Positions 32,389 to 41,971 of a stretch of 64,000 nt of DNA are shown here, one piece after another. Each line of letters begins with the position of its first letter. Position 1 is the first letter of the stretch. The stretch is taken from the NCBI GenBank assembly GCA_018332375.1, contig BOPV01000001.1, positions 2,170,001 through 2,234,000 of the forward strand, read 5' to 3'. The stretch comes from Roseiterribacter gracilis (GTDB lineage: Bacteria > Pseudomonadota > Alphaproteobacteria > BOG-932 > Roseiterribacteraceae). Under the pieces are notes generated by a model that searched no databases, was not told the DNA's origin, and saw only the letters and a list, made by a program, of their open reading frames with translations. The position numbers and the translations under genes were made by a program.

Positions 32389-35292
32389 ATGCACCAGCAC
32401 ACCACGACCAGCACCGCCCGCCCCAGCCCCACTCAGCACGGTGACGTGGCACTCGCCGCGCGCTTGCGGCGCGCTTTGCGCGGCGAAGTTCGCTTCAGCG
32501 CGTTCGACCGCGGTCGCTATTCGACCGACGCGTCGATCTACCAAATCGAACCGATCGGCGTCGTCATTCCGCGCGACGCCGACGACGTGCGCGCTGCGAT
32601 TGAGATTGCGCGCGGCGAAGGCGTGCCGGTTCTGCCGCGCGGCGCCGGCACGTCGCAATGCGGCCAGGCGGTCGGCGAAGCCTTGGTGCTCGACACCAGC
32701 AAATACATGCGCGACGTGCTGGAGCTGGATGCCGAGAACGGCACGGCCTGGGTGCAGCCCGGCATCGTGCTCGACCATCTGAACAAACATCTCAAAACAT
32801 CGGGCTGGACCTTCCCGATCGACGTCAGCCCAACCAACCGCGCCACGATCGGCGGCATGACCGCCAACAATTCGTGCGGCGCTCGCTCGATCAAATACGG
32901 CATCATGTTGCAGAACGTGCTGGCGATCGACGCAACCCTGGCCGACGGCAGCACGGTGCAGTTGGGACCGACGCCGGGCAATCTCGCGGGCGTAACGGCG
33001 CGCGAAGCCGACATCGCGCAGCGTCTGGCCAATCTCTATGCGCGCGAAGAAGACGAAATCCGCGCCCGCACGCCGACCGTGCTGCGCAATGTCGGCGGTT
33101 ACCGTCTCGAAACATTGGGCGGCGGCAATCTCGCGAAAATCCTGGTCGGGTCCGAAGGCACCTTAGGCTTCTTCAACCGCATCAAGCTGCAGCTGCACCG
33201 GATCCCGACGCACCGCGTGCAGGCGATCTGTCATTTCGCGCGCTTCACCGACGCGATGGCGACGACGCAATACATCGTGCAGCTGAACCCGAGCGCGGTC
33301 GAACTGGTCGATCGCACCATGATCGAGCTGGCGCGCAACATCCCCGCCTTTGCCTCGACCATCGAACGCGCTGTGAAAGGCAATCCCGACGCGCTGCTGT
33401 TGGTCGAATTCGCGGGCGACAATCGCGACGCGCTGCTCGACGACATGCAGCGGCTGGATCAGTTGCTCAGCGACCACGGCTTTCCTGATGCAATCGTGCC
33501 CGCCACCGATCCCGGTTTTCAAACCGAATTGGCCGAGGTGCGCGCCGCAGGCCTGAACATCATGATGTCGATGAAGGGCGACGGAAAACCCGTCTCGTTT
33601 ATCGAAGATTGCGCGGTGCCGTTGGAGCATCTCGCTGACTACACCAGCGCGATTACTGACTGTTTCGGCCGGCACGGGCTGGAAGGAACCTGGTACGCGC
33701 ATGCGTCGGTCGGCTGTCTGCATGTGCGGCCGGTGCTGAACATGAAAGACGATGCCGACCTGGTGCGGATGCGCGCAATCGCCGAAGAAGCGATCGAGCT
33801 GGTGCGCAAATTCAAAGGCGCGTTCTCGGGCGAGCATGGCGACGGGTTGGTGCGCAGCGAGTTTCTCGAAAAGACCTACGGGCCGCGCATCACCGACGCC
33901 TACCGCGAAGTCAAACAGGTCTTCGACCCCGACGGTCTGTTCAATCCCGGCAAGATCGTCGATCCGCCGCGCATGGATGATCGCCGCCTGATGCGGTACG
34001 GGCCGGACTATGCAGCGGTTCCATTTCAGCCCGCGCTCGACTGGTCGGAATGGGGCGGTTTTCTCGGCGCGGTCGAGATGTGCAACAACAACGGCACCTG
34101 TCGTAAACGCGAGCCGGGCACGATGTGCCCGTCCTATCGCGTCACGCAGGACGAAACCCACGTCACGCGCGGCCGCGCGAACACGTTGCGCCTGGCGCTG
34201 TCGGGACAGTTGGGCCCCGATGCGCTGGCGTCGGACGACATGGCCGCGACCTTGGATTTGTGCGTGTCGTGCAAAGGCTGCCGGCGCGAATGTCCGACCG
34301 GCGTCGACATGGCCAAGATGAAAATCGAAGCGTTGCATGCGCGCGTGCAACGGAACGGTCTGTCGCTGCGCGCACGGCTGGTCGCCTATCTGCCGCGCTA
34401 CGCGTCGTATGCGGCGGCGCTGGCACCGCTGCTCAATCTGCGCGACGTCGTACCGGGCGCGGCGTGGTTGAGCGAGAGACTGCTGGGATTCAGCGCGCGG
34501 CGTTCGCTGCCGAAATGGCGCTTCCGGCCACATCGCGCGACGACACCGCGAGAAGACGGGCGCAGCGTTGTTTTGCTGGTCGATACGTTCAACCGCTGGT
34601 TCGAGCCCGAGAATGCGCGCGCCGCGCGGCGCGTGCTGGAAGCCGCGGGCTACCGCGTGCACGAACCGCTGGCGTCGGGTCGGCCGCTTTGCTGCGGACG
34701 TACCTTCCTGTCGGCGGGTCTGGTCGACGAAGCGCGCAGCGAAGCCAAGCGCATGCTCGACGCGTTGGCGCCGTACGTCGAAACCTCGATCCCGATCATC
34801 GGACTGGAACCGTCCTGCCTGCTGACCTTGCGCGACGAATTCAGCGCGCTGCTGCCCGGCGACGCGACGCGCGCGCTCAGCGCCCGTGCGGTGCTGTTTG
34901 AAGAATTCCTTGCCGCCGAGTCCAAGGCTGGGCGCCTGTCGTTGAAGCTGAAACCGCTGGCTGCGCGCGACGCGTTCCTGCACGGCCATTGCCATCAAAA
35001 ATCGTTCGGCGTGATGCCGGCGACGGTGGCGGCACTGAAGCTCGTGCCCGAGCTGAACGTGCAGCAGATCGAGTCGAGCTGCTGCGGCATGGCGGGCGCG
35101 TTCGGCTACGAAGCCGCGCACTACGACGTGTCGATGGCGATGGCCGAACTGTCGCTGCTACCGACCGTGCGCAAGGCACCGACGGATGCGTTGATCGTTG
35201 CCGACGGTACGTCGTGCCGGCATCAGATCGGCGATGGCGCAGCACGCGAAGCTGTGCACGTGGCCCGGGTGTTGGAGATGGCGCTGATTTAG
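32389..35292 (+). CDS. Fused FAD-linked oxidase/Fe-S D-2-hydroxyacid dehydrogenase (YdiJ/GlcDF-like)
   Basis: A 967-residue fusion. The N-terminal half is a PCMH-type FAD domain (VPVLPRGAGTSQCGQAVG, SPTNRATIGGMTANNSCGARSIKYG) with the glycolate-oxidase C domain (GAFSGEHGDGLVR). The C-terminal half is an iron-sulfur module with CVSCKGCRRECPTGVD and two CCG-type domains (PLCCGRTF, SSCCGMAGAFG). Such proteins oxidise D-2-hydroxyglutarate, D-lactate or glycolate and pass electrons to the respiratory chain. Context (serine-glyoxylate aminotransferase, TctABC, GntR) favours a hydroxyacid linked to glyoxylate or dicarboxylate breakdown. Probably controlled by the palindrome at 32330. Confidence 0.9.
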   Translation: MHQHTTTSTARPSPTQHGDVALAARLRRALRGEVRFSAFDRGRYSTDASIYQIEPIGVVIPRDADDVRAAIEIARGEGVPVLPRGAGTSQCGQAVGEALVLDTSKYMRDVLELDAENGTAWVQPGIVLDHLNKHLKTSGWTFPIDVSPTNRATIGGMTANNSCGARSIKYGIMLQNVLAIDATLADGSTVQLGPTPGNLAGVTAREADIAQRLANLYAREEDEIRARTPTVLRNVGGYRLETLGGGNLAKILVGSEGTLGFFNRIKLQLHRIPTHRVQAICHFARFTDAMATTQYIVQLNPSAVELVDRTMIELARNIPAFASTIERAVKGNPDALLLVEFAGDNRDALLDDMQRLDQLLSDHGFPDAIVPATDPGFQTELAEVRAAGLNIMMSMKGDGKPVSFIEDCAVPLEHLADYTSAITDCFGRHGLEGTWYAHASVGCLHVRPVLNMKDDADLVRMRAIAEEAIELVRKFKGAFSGEHGDGLVRSEFLEKTYGPRITDAYREVKQVFDPDGLFNPGKIVDPPRMDDRRLMRYGPDYAAVPFQPALDWSEWGGFLGAVEMCNNNGTCRKREPGTMCPSYRVTQDETHVTRGRANTLRLALSGQLGPDALASDDMAATLDLCVSCKGCRRECPTGVDMAKMKIEALHARVQRNGLSLRARLVAYLPRYASYAAALAPLLNLRDVVPGAAWLSERLLGFSARRSLPKWRFRPHRATTPREDGRSVVLLVDTFNRWFEPENARAARRVLEAAGYRVHEPLASGRPLCCGRTFLSAGLVDEARSEAKRMLDALAPYVETSIPIIGLEPSCLLTLRDEFSALLPGDATRALSARAVLFEEFLAAESKAGRLSLKLKPLAARDAFLHGHCHQKSFGVMPATVAALKLVPELNVQQIESSCCGMAGAFGYEAAHYDVSMAMAELSLLPTVRKAPTDALIVADGTSCRHQIGDGAAREAVHVARVLEMALI

Positions 35293-35301
35293 TTTTACGT
35301 C

Positions 35302-35433
35302 CCCTCTCCTCGAAGGAGAGGGAGGGGCCCGCGCGCGCAGCGCGTGGGAGGGTGAGGATTGGTTGCTGCGCGTTCGAAATCACAGCGCGCGTCGACGAAC
35401 CCTCACCCCAACCCTCTCCCTCGGGGAGAGGGG
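35302..35433. repeat. Intergenic inverted repeat (CCCTCTCC/GGAGAGGG type)
   Basis: Each arm is a hairpin (35302-35310 with 35314-35322; 35412-35420 with 35424-35432), and the arms are inverse copies of one another around a GC-rich centre. It is a common repeat in proteobacterial gaps, here between two convergent genes, and may also serve as terminator. Confidence 0.65.
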
Positions 35434-35442
35434 ACATGAAGG

Positions 35443-36123
35443 TCAGGCGGCTTCGACTTCCGCGTCGTCCACCGCGTGCAGATGCTCCATCACCGCGACG
35501 CCCTTGCCGCGCAGATGCGCCGCCAGGATCTCGGACAGTTTCGCACCGTCGCGCGCGACCAGCGCGTCCAGGATCAGGCCGTGCTCGTGCATTGCCACGT
35601 CCCAGCGTTCGCGGCTCCAGCGATTGGCGAGATAGCGTGCGTTGCGGATGCGCGCCGCCAGTGCGGCGTAATTCGATTGCAGCACCGCATTGCCGGTGGC
35701 GGCGACGATGCGGGCGTGGATGGCCTGGTTGAGCTGGAAATACGGCTCCAGCTCGCCGCGCAGATAGTGCGCGTGCATCTGGAAATGCATCGCCTGGATT
35801 TCTGCAATGTCGGCATCGGTGGCGCGTTCGCAGGCGAGACGGCCCGCGGTCGCTTCCAACGCTTCCATCACTTCGAACATGTCGCGCACGTCGCGTTCGG
35901 TCAGGCCCAACACGACCGCACCCCGATTGGGACGCAGTTCCAGCAGACGTTCGGCCGCTAGCACCTTCAAGGCTTCGCGCAGCGGCGTGCGCGACACCGA
36001 CAGGCGTTCGCACATTTCGCGCTCGCGCACCGGCGCGCCGGGCGCCAGCTCGCCCGCCTCGATCATGGCGCGCAGCCGCAGCAGCACGCCGTCGAGCAAC
36101 GTGGTCGGGTCCTGGACTGTCAT
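35443..36123 (-). CDS. GntR-family regulator, FadR subfamily (FCD domain)
   Basis: A 226-residue repressor-type protein. The N-terminal winged helix is IEAGELAPGAPVREREMCERLSVSRTPLREALKVLAAERLLEL. The all-helical FCD ligand domain carries the metal-binding pattern: Asp/His in QLNQAIHARIV, then MHEHGLILDAL and AAHLRGKG. FadR-type proteins bind acyl or carboxylate ligands and inverted-repeat operators. The palindrome at 36146-36159 lies 22 bp upstream of its start and is repeated before the dehydrogenase gene, so it likely autoregulates and controls the surrounding hydroxyacid/glyoxylate genes. Confidence 0.92.
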   Translation of the reverse strand: MTVQDPTTLLDGVLLRLRAMIEAGELAPGAPVREREMCERLSVSRTPLREALKVLAAERLLELRPNRGAVVLGLTERDVRDMFEVMEALEATAGRLACERATDADIAEIQAMHFQMHAHYLRGELEPYFQLNQAIHARIVAATGNAVLQSNYAALAARIRNARYLANRWSRERWDVAMHEHGLILDALVARDGAKLSEILAAHLRGKGVAVMEHLHAVDDAEVEAA

Positions 36124-36145
36124 GGAAGCAGGCTAGCACGAGAAT

Positions 36146-36159
36146 AATTGCATGCAATT
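36146..36159. promoter_or_regulatory. Putative GntR operator between gntR and the aminotransferase gene
   Basis: AATTGCATGCAATT is a perfect 14-bp palindrome in the 155-bp divergent promoter. Its core is identical to the site at 32330-32347. Position suits autorepression and control of the divergent aminotransferase operon. Confidence 0.6.
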
Positions 36160-36278
36160 TTTTCTGCCGGCCAGATTCGCGTTGCCGGCGCTAAGATGCC
36201 TGTGCAAGTCTCCCGCCTCCGATCGCATGCAAACCAGCCCAGGCGCTGGCCGCGACCGGCAGATTCGGGAGGATTTCG

Positions 36279-37463
36279 ATGTATCGCAGCGGCCGCCACT
36301 TCCTGCAGATCCCCGGTCCCAGCACCGTCCCCGACCGCGTCCTGCGCGCCATGGACATGCCGGTGATCGATCATCGCGGTCCCGATTTCGGCGTGCTCGG
36401 CAAAGAGGTGCTGAGCGGCATCAAGAAAATCTTCAAGACGACCGGTCACGTGATCATTTTCCCGTCGTCCGGTACGGGCGCGTGGGAAGCCGCGATCGTC
36501 AACGTGCTGGCGCCCGGCGACAAAGTGCTGATGGTCGAGACCGGCCATTTCGCAACCTTGTGGCGCCAGATGGCGGCCAAGTTCGGCATCGAGGTCGACT
36601 TCGTTGCCGGCGATTGGCGCAGCGGCGTCGATCCGGCTGAAATCGAAAAGCGTCTCAGCGACGACAAAACCAAATCCATCAAAGCCGTGATGGTGGTGCA
36701 CAACGAAACCTCGACTGGCGTCACCAGCCGCATCGGCGCAGTACGCCAGGCGATCGATCGCACCGGTCATCCGGCGCTGTTGATGGTGGATTCGATTTCG
36801 GGTCTCGCCAGCGCCGACTATCGCCACGACGAGTGGAAGGTCGACGTCACCGTTTCCGGTTCGCAGAAAGGCCTGATGCTGCCGCCGGGCTTGGGCTTCA
36901 ACGCGGTCAGTGAAAAAGCATTGGACGCCGCCAAGGCGAACAAGACGCCGCGGTCCTTCTGGGACTGGCACGACATGCTGAAGCCGAATTCAACCGGCTA
37001 TTTCCCGTACACACCTGCAACCAATCTGCTCTACGGCCTCAAAGAGGCGATGGCGATGTTGCAGGAAGAAGGACTCGACAATGTCTTCGCGCGGCACATG
37101 CGCCACGCCGAAGCATGCCGCGCAGCGGTGCGCGCATGGGGCCTCGAAGTGCTGGCGAAAAATCCGGCCGAATATTCACCGGTGCTGACCGGCGTGATCA
37201 TGCCGGACGGACACGATGCCGACGCGCTGCGTCGCACGATCCTCGAAAATTTCGACATGTCGTTGGGCGCCGGCCTCGGCAAGGTTGCGGGCAAAGTCTT
37301 CCGCATCGGCCATCTCGGTCACTTCAACGATCTGACGCTGATCGGCACCTTGGCCGGCGTCGAAATGGGTTTGCAAGTCGCCAACGTTCCGCATCAAGCG
37401 GGCGGCGTCGATGCAGCGATGGCTGTGCTGACGCAGAAAAATCAGGCGCGCGCCGTCGCTTAA
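36279..37463 (+). CDS. Serine-glyoxylate aminotransferase (class V)
   Basis: A 394-residue PLP enzyme of aminotransferase class V that converts glyoxylate plus an amino donor (serine or alanine) to glycine. It has the N-terminal signature HFLQIPGPSTVPDRVLRAM, the substrate loop IFPSSGTGAWEAAIVN, HNETSTGV, the aspartate in LLMVDSISGL, and the PLP lysine in VSGSQKGLMLPPGLGF. Strong ribosome site (GGGAGGATTT). First gene of a probable operon with the MFS permease 52 nt downstream. Consistent with glyoxylate handling downstream of the dehydrogenase at 32389. Confidence 0.93.
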   Translation: MYRSGRHFLQIPGPSTVPDRVLRAMDMPVIDHRGPDFGVLGKEVLSGIKKIFKTTGHVIIFPSSGTGAWEAAIVNVLAPGDKVLMVETGHFATLWRQMAAKFGIEVDFVAGDWRSGVDPAEIEKRLSDDKTKSIKAVMVVHNETSTGVTSRIGAVRQAIDRTGHPALLMVDSISGLASADYRHDEWKVDVTVSGSQKGLMLPPGLGFNAVSEKALDAAKANKTPRSFWDWHDMLKPNSTGYFPYTPATNLLYGLKEAMAMLQEEGLDNVFARHMRHAEACRAAVRAWGLEVLAKNPAEYSPVLTGVIMPDGHDADALRRTILENFDMSLGAGLGKVAGKVFRIGHLGHFNDLTLIGTLAGVEMGLQVANVPHQAGGVDAAMAVLTQKNQARAVA

Positions 37464-37515
37464 CCGACGCGCCAACGAAAACGATGCGTGCCGACGCACG
37501 CGGGGGAGGACGTTT

Positions 37516-38808
37516 ATGCGGCTGAAGCCTTTTGGCGCCACGGGACATGTTCTGTGGCTGCTCTGCCTGATGTACGCGATCACCTATATCGACCGCGTCA
37601 ACGTCTCGACCGCAGCTGTACAGTTCAAAGCCGAACTCGGTTTGGACAATACGCAAGTCGGCCTGGTCTTCTCCTTCTTCGCTTGGCCGTATCTGATCTT
37701 TCAGGTCATCGGCGGCTATATCGGCGACAAGTTCGGCGCGCGTCGCGTGCTGACTGTCTGCGCGCTGATCTGGGCCACCGCGACCTTGGCGACCGGCTTT
37801 GTCGGCGGTCTGACCTCGATGTTGGTTGCGCGCTTCTTTCTCGGTCTTGGCGAAGGCGCAACCTTCCCGACCGCGACGCGCGCAATGTCGACCTGGACGC
37901 CGAAAGAAGATCGCGGCTTCGCGCAAGGCATCACCCACGCTGCTGCGCGTCTCGGCAATGCAGCGACGCCGCTGCTCGTGACCTGGTTGATGGTCGCCTA
38001 TACGTGGCGCGGATCGTTTTGGATCCTCGGCGGCATCAGCCTGCTGTGGGCGCTCTATTGGGGCTATTACTTCCGCGACAATCCGGCTGAGCACAAAAAC
38101 ATCACGCCGGCAGAAATCAGCACGCTGCCGACCTTGGGTCAGGCGCGCGAGAAAGTGCGGGTGCCGTGGCTGGCGCTGGCCAAGCGCATGGCGCCGGTGA
38201 CCTTCGTCTATTTCTGCTACGGCTGGACCTTGTGGTTGTTCCTGTCGTGGGTGCCGCAATATTTCCAGCACTCGTTCGGCGTCGACATCAAAAAGGCCGC
38301 CATCTTTGCGGGCATCAGCCTGTTCGGCGGCGTGGTCGGCGATACGTTGGGCGGCGTCATCAGCGACTGGCTGTTGCATCGCACCGGCAGTCTCAAAATT
38401 GCACGCCGCAACGTCGTCATCTTCGGCTTCCTTGGCATCTTCCTGTCGCTCGTGCCGATGCTGCTTGCACCGAGCGTCGAAGTCGCAACCGCCAGCCTGT
38501 TCTTCGGCTTCTTCTTTGCCGAGATCTGCATCGGTCCGATGTGGGCGATCCCGATGGACATCGCGCCCAAATATTCGGGCACGGCATCTGGCTTGATGAA
38601 TACGGGGTCCGCCTTCGCTGCGATCGTGTCGCCGGTGATCGGTGGCTGGATCATCGACTCGACCGGCAATTGGGACTTGCCGTTCGTCGGATCGATGGTG
38701 CTTGCGCTGGTCGGCGCCACCTTCGCGTTCACCATGCGGCCTGAGCGCGGCTTTACCGAACCGGGAGCACCCGCAACCACCGGCGCACACGCGGTCGCGC
38801 GCAGCTAA
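37516..38808 (+). CDS. MFS transporter, anion:cation symporter family
   Basis: A 430-residue, 12-helix major facilitator. The N-terminal MYAITYIDRVNVSTA and the loop motif GDKFGARRVL are typical of the ACS family (hexuronate, glucarate, phthalate permeases); DRGFAQGITHAAARLGNAATPLL forms the conserved amphipathic stretch. A GGGGGAGG site precedes the ATG. It should import an organic acid in symport with protons. It lies between the aminotransferase and the TctCBA genes, so the likely cargo is a hydroxy- or dicarboxylic acid used by this locus. Confidence 0.9.
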   Translation: MRLKPFGATGHVLWLLCLMYAITYIDRVNVSTAAVQFKAELGLDNTQVGLVFSFFAWPYLIFQVIGGYIGDKFGARRVLTVCALIWATATLATGFVGGLTSMLVARFFLGLGEGATFPTATRAMSTWTPKEDRGFAQGITHAAARLGNAATPLLVTWLMVAYTWRGSFWILGGISLLWALYWGYYFRDNPAEHKNITPAEISTLPTLGQAREKVRVPWLALAKRMAPVTFVYFCYGWTLWLFLSWVPQYFQHSFGVDIKKAAIFAGISLFGGVVGDTLGGVISDWLLHRTGSLKIARRNVVIFGFLGIFLSLVPMLLAPSVEVATASLFFGFFFAEICIGPMWAIPMDIAPKYSGTASGLMNTGSAFAAIVSPVIGGWIIDSTGNWDLPFVGSMVLALVGATFAFTMRPERGFTEPGAPATTGAHAVARS

Positions 38809-38894
38809 ATTTTCAGGTCCATGTAAGGAACGCATCGCGCCAAACGGTCGTCCGTGTCTAGACTGTAAAAAACGAGTCTGGACGGGAGGACGAG

Positions 38895-39893
38895 ATGAAC
38901 GCGCGTTTTGTTGCGGCGCTTTTCGGCGCGGCCTGTTTTGCGAGCTTGCCCGCGCTTGCAGCATGGGAACCAACCAAGCCGGTCGAGTTTGTCGTGCCGG
39001 CGGGTGCGGGCGGCGCGTCCGACCAGATGGCGCGCACGATTCAGGGCATCGTGCAGAAATATAATCTGATGAAGCAGCCCTTCATCATCGCGCTCAAAGG
39101 CGGCGCGTCCGGCGCCGAAGGGCTGATGGCGATGAAGCAGGCGGCGGGCGATCCGCACAAAATCATCGTCGCGCAATCGAGCCTCTACACGATTCCGTTC
39201 GCGACCAACCTTCCCTTCTCGTGGAAGGATTTGACGCCGGTCACCTTGATGGCGATGGACGAGTTCGTGCTGTGGGACAATGCCGAGCTTCCCTACAGAA
39301 CGACGGCGGAGTTTCTCGCAGCCGCCAAGAAAGTCAGCGCGACCGAGCCGATGAAAATGGGCGGTACCGGTTCGAAGCGCGAGGATCACATCCTCACCGC
39401 CTTCATCGAATCCAAAGCCGGCGTGAAGTTCGCGTACATCCCGTACAAGTCGGGCGGCGAAGCAGCGACGCAGCTAGTCGGCAAACATACCGACGCCAAC
39501 GTCAACAACCCGTCCGAGAATATTGCGCAGTGGCGCGCCAACCAGGTGCGTGCGCTGTGCGTGTTCGACAAGGAACGCCTGCCCTACAAGGCGAAAGTCA
39601 CCGAGACGCAAAGCTGGGCCGACATTCCGACCTGCAAGGAAACCGGACTCGACATCGACTATCTGATGTTGCGCGGGATTTTCATTCCGGGCGGCGGTAC
39701 CGCGGAGCAAGTCGAATTCTATGACCAGCTGATGCGCAAAGTCGCCGCGACTGCGGAATGGAAAGACTACATGGAGAAGAATGCGCTGAAAGAAGCGCCG
39801 TTCGGTCCGGCGGCGTTGAAAGCGTTCCTCGAAAAAGACGAACCGCTGCACAAGCAGCTGATGACCGAAGCCAAGTTCCTGGCGGCGCCGTAA
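38895..39893 (+). CDS. tctC: Tripartite tricarboxylate transporter substrate-binding protein (Bug/TctC)
   Basis: Periplasmic binding protein of 332 residues with a signal peptide (FVAALFGAACFASLPALAAW) and the Bug-family fold: PVEFVVPAGAGGASDQMART, MAMDEFVLW and KFAYIPYKSGGEAATQLVGKHTDANVNNPSE. It delivers a carboxylate to the TctAB membrane complex. A GGGAGG ribosome site lies before the ATG. First of the tctC-tctB-tctA set, with 1-2 nt gaps to its partners. The ligand is not predictable; citrate, glutarate and aromatic acids are all known for the family. Confidence 0.92.
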   Translation: MNARFVAALFGAACFASLPALAAWEPTKPVEFVVPAGAGGASDQMARTIQGIVQKYNLMKQPFIIALKGGASGAEGLMAMKQAAGDPHKIIVAQSSLYTIPFATNLPFSWKDLTPVTLMAMDEFVLWDNAELPYRTTAEFLAAAKKVSATEPMKMGGTGSKREDHILTAFIESKAGVKFAYIPYKSGGEAATQLVGKHTDANVNNPSENIAQWRANQVRALCVFDKERLPYKAKVTETQSWADIPTCKETGLDIDYLMLRGIFIPGGGTAEQVEFYDQLMRKVAATAEWKDYMEKNALKEAPFGPAALKAFLEKDEPLHKQLMTEAKFLAAP

Positions 39894-39894
39894 C

Positions 39895-40398
39895 ATGAGT
39901 CGTGGCGAAGATGCGGTCGTTTCGCGGCGGACCGTCGAACTGTTCGTCAGCGGTCTGCTGAGCATCGTCGGCATCGGGCTCGCGATTTCGAATTGGAAGC
40001 TGGGAGCAAGCTGGGCTGCGGACGGACCGCAGCCCGGCTATTTCCCGTTCTTGTTGTCGACGATGCTGGCCTTGGCGTCGCTGTACGGCGTGTTCGACGC
40101 GTTGCGCGGCCGGCACGGCGCACGCGGCGACGCCGCCTTTGTCAAACGCGACGAATTCGTGCGCGTGCTGCAAGTGTTGGTGCCGACCATTCTGTTCTGC
40201 CTCGCGACCGAGTTTCTCGGCATCTATGTCGCGGGGTTTCTGCTGATCGCAGGCTTCATGCGGTATATCGGCGAGTCGCGCTGGATTTCCTGCGTCGCGG
40301 TTGCGCTGGTGCTGATGGCATCGCTGTTCTGGTGTTTCGAAATCGAATTCCAGGTGCCGATGCCGAAAGGCCCAATCGAAGACCGGTTGGGCTACTGA
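39895..40398 (+). CDS. tctB: Tripartite tricarboxylate transporter small membrane subunit TctB
   Basis: A 167-residue membrane protein with four predicted helices (ELFVSGLLSIVGIGLAIS; GYFPFLLSTMLALASLYGVF; VLVPTILFCLATEFLGIYVAGFLLIAG; ISCVAVALVLMASLFWCF). It carries the TctB-typical GPQPGYFPF motif after the first helix and a short C-terminal tail PMPKGPIEDRLGY. The ATG lies 1 nt after the tctC stop and 2 nt before tctA. It stabilises the large TctA permease. Confidence 0.9.
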   Translation: MSRGEDAVVSRRTVELFVSGLLSIVGIGLAISNWKLGASWAADGPQPGYFPFLLSTMLALASLYGVFDALRGRHGARGDAAFVKRDEFVRVLQVLVPTILFCLATEFLGIYVAGFLLIAGFMRYIGESRWISCVAVALVLMASLFWCFEIEFQVPMPKGPIEDRLGY

Positions 40399-40400
40399 CC

Positions 40401-41933
40401 ATGGACGGCACGGCGATCGACTCCCTGCTGCACGGCTTTGTCGTGCTGCTGACTTTCAAGAACATGCTGCTGATGATGGTCGGGATCATTCTCGGCATTT
40501 TCGTCGGCGTGCTGCCGGGTCTGGGCGGACCCAACGGCGTTGCGCTGTTGTTGCCGCTGACTTTCACGATGGATCCGACCGGCGCCATCGTGCTGCTGTC
40601 CTGCATCTATTGGGGCGCGCTGTTCGGCGGCGCCATCACCTCGATCCTGTTCAACATTCCCGGCGAAGCCTGGTCGGTTGCGACGACGTTCGACGGCTAT
40701 CCAATGGCGCAGCAAGGGCGCGCGGGCGAAGCGCTGACCGCGGCCTTCACCGCATCGTTCTTCGGTGCGCTGGCAGCCGTGTTGCTGATTACGTTTCTGG
40801 CGCCGCTGGTCGCGCGCTTTGCGTTGCGCTTTGGGCCGCCGGAATTTTTCGCGGTCTATTTCCTGACCTTCTGCAGTTTCGTCGGCATGGGCAAAGAAGC
40901 CCGCCACAAGATTCTGATTTCGATGCTGATCGGTTTTCTGCTGGCTGCGGTCGGCATGGATACGGTGGGCGGATCGTTGCGCATGACGTTCGGCTTTTCC
41001 GATCTGCTGCGCGGCTTTGATTTTCTCGTCGCCGTGATCGGTCTGTTCGGCCTGTCAGAAATTCTGCTGACGATGGAAGAGAAGCTGGCCTTCGAGGGCA
41101 AGCAGGCGAAGCTCGATCTCAAAGTCGTGTGGCGCACCTGGAAAAGCTTGCCGCGCTATTGGGCGACGTTGATCCGCAGCGCGATCGCCGGTTGCTGGCT
41201 CGGCATTACGCCGGGCGGTGCGATTGCGGCGTCGTTCATGGGCTACGGGCTCGCCAAACGTTTCTCGCGCGATCCCGACAGTTTCGGCACCGGCCGTATC
41301 GAAGGCGTGTTGGCGCCGGAAACTGCGGCACACGCAGCGGGCACGTCGGCCTTGTTGCCGATGTTGGCGCTCGGCATTCCGGGATCAGGCACCGCCGCTG
41401 TGTTGTTGGGCGGTTTGATGATCTGGGGTTTGCAGCCAGGGCCGTTGTTGTTTGTCGAGCATGCCGACTTTGTCTGGGGCCTGATCGCGTCGATGTATCT
41501 CGGCAATATCGCGGGGCTGATCCTGGTGCTGGCGACGGTGCCGTTGTTTGCGGCGATCCTGCGCGTGCCCTTTCCCACCATCGCGTCGAGCGTGATCGTC
41601 TTATGTGCAATCGGCGCCTACGCGGTGCATGGCGCGGTGTTCGACATCTGGTTGATGGTGCTTTTCGGCGTCGTCGGCTACGTGTTCAAAAAACTGAACT
41701 ACCCGTTGGCACCGTTGGCGTTGGCGCTGGTTCTTGGCGACCGGGCCGAAGACGCGTTCCGTCAGACGATGATTGCATCGCGCGGAAATCTGACCGTGTT
41801 CTGGTCGAACAGCCTGGTCGGGTCGATCACGAGCTTGGCGTTGCTGCTGCTGTTGTGGCCGGTTCTGTCGGACATCATGAAGCGGCTGCGAAAATCGGGG
41901 GATGGGGTGCCGACCGGGGCCGCTTCGGGGTAA
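40401..41933 (+). CDS. tctA: Tripartite tricarboxylate transporter large permease TctA
   Basis: A 510-residue sodium- or proton-coupled permease with about 12 helices and the two duplicated TctA signatures: LPGLGGPNGVALLLPLTF in the first half, and ITPGGAIAASFMGYGLAKRF with GVLAPETAAHAAGTSALLPMLALGIPGSGTAAVLLGG in the second. The start at 40401 follows tctB directly; longer upstream frames read through tctB and are not real. Completes the tctCBA transporter. Confidence 0.93.
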   Translation: MDGTAIDSLLHGFVVLLTFKNMLLMMVGIILGIFVGVLPGLGGPNGVALLLPLTFTMDPTGAIVLLSCIYWGALFGGAITSILFNIPGEAWSVATTFDGYPMAQQGRAGEALTAAFTASFFGALAAVLLITFLAPLVARFALRFGPPEFFAVYFLTFCSFVGMGKEARHKILISMLIGFLLAAVGMDTVGGSLRMTFGFSDLLRGFDFLVAVIGLFGLSEILLTMEEKLAFEGKQAKLDLKVVWRTWKSLPRYWATLIRSAIAGCWLGITPGGAIAASFMGYGLAKRFSRDPDSFGTGRIEGVLAPETAAHAAGTSALLPMLALGIPGSGTAAVLLGGLMIWGLQPGPLLFVEHADFVWGLIASMYLGNIAGLILVLATVPLFAAILRVPFPTIASSVIVLCAIGAYAVHGAVFDIWLMVLFGVVGYVFKKLNYPLAPLALALVLGDRAEDAFRQTMIASRGNLTVFWSNSLVGSITSLALLLLLWPVLSDIMKRLRKSGDGVPTGAASG

Positions 41934-41971
41934 GGTCCGCCCCAACCAAAACGAACCTGGACCTATCGATC

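Noticed and set aside
35299..35436. GC-rich double hairpin considered as a CRISPR-like or RNA gene
   Set aside because: Only two arms in inverted orientation, no regular spacers; matches common intergenic palindromic repeats.
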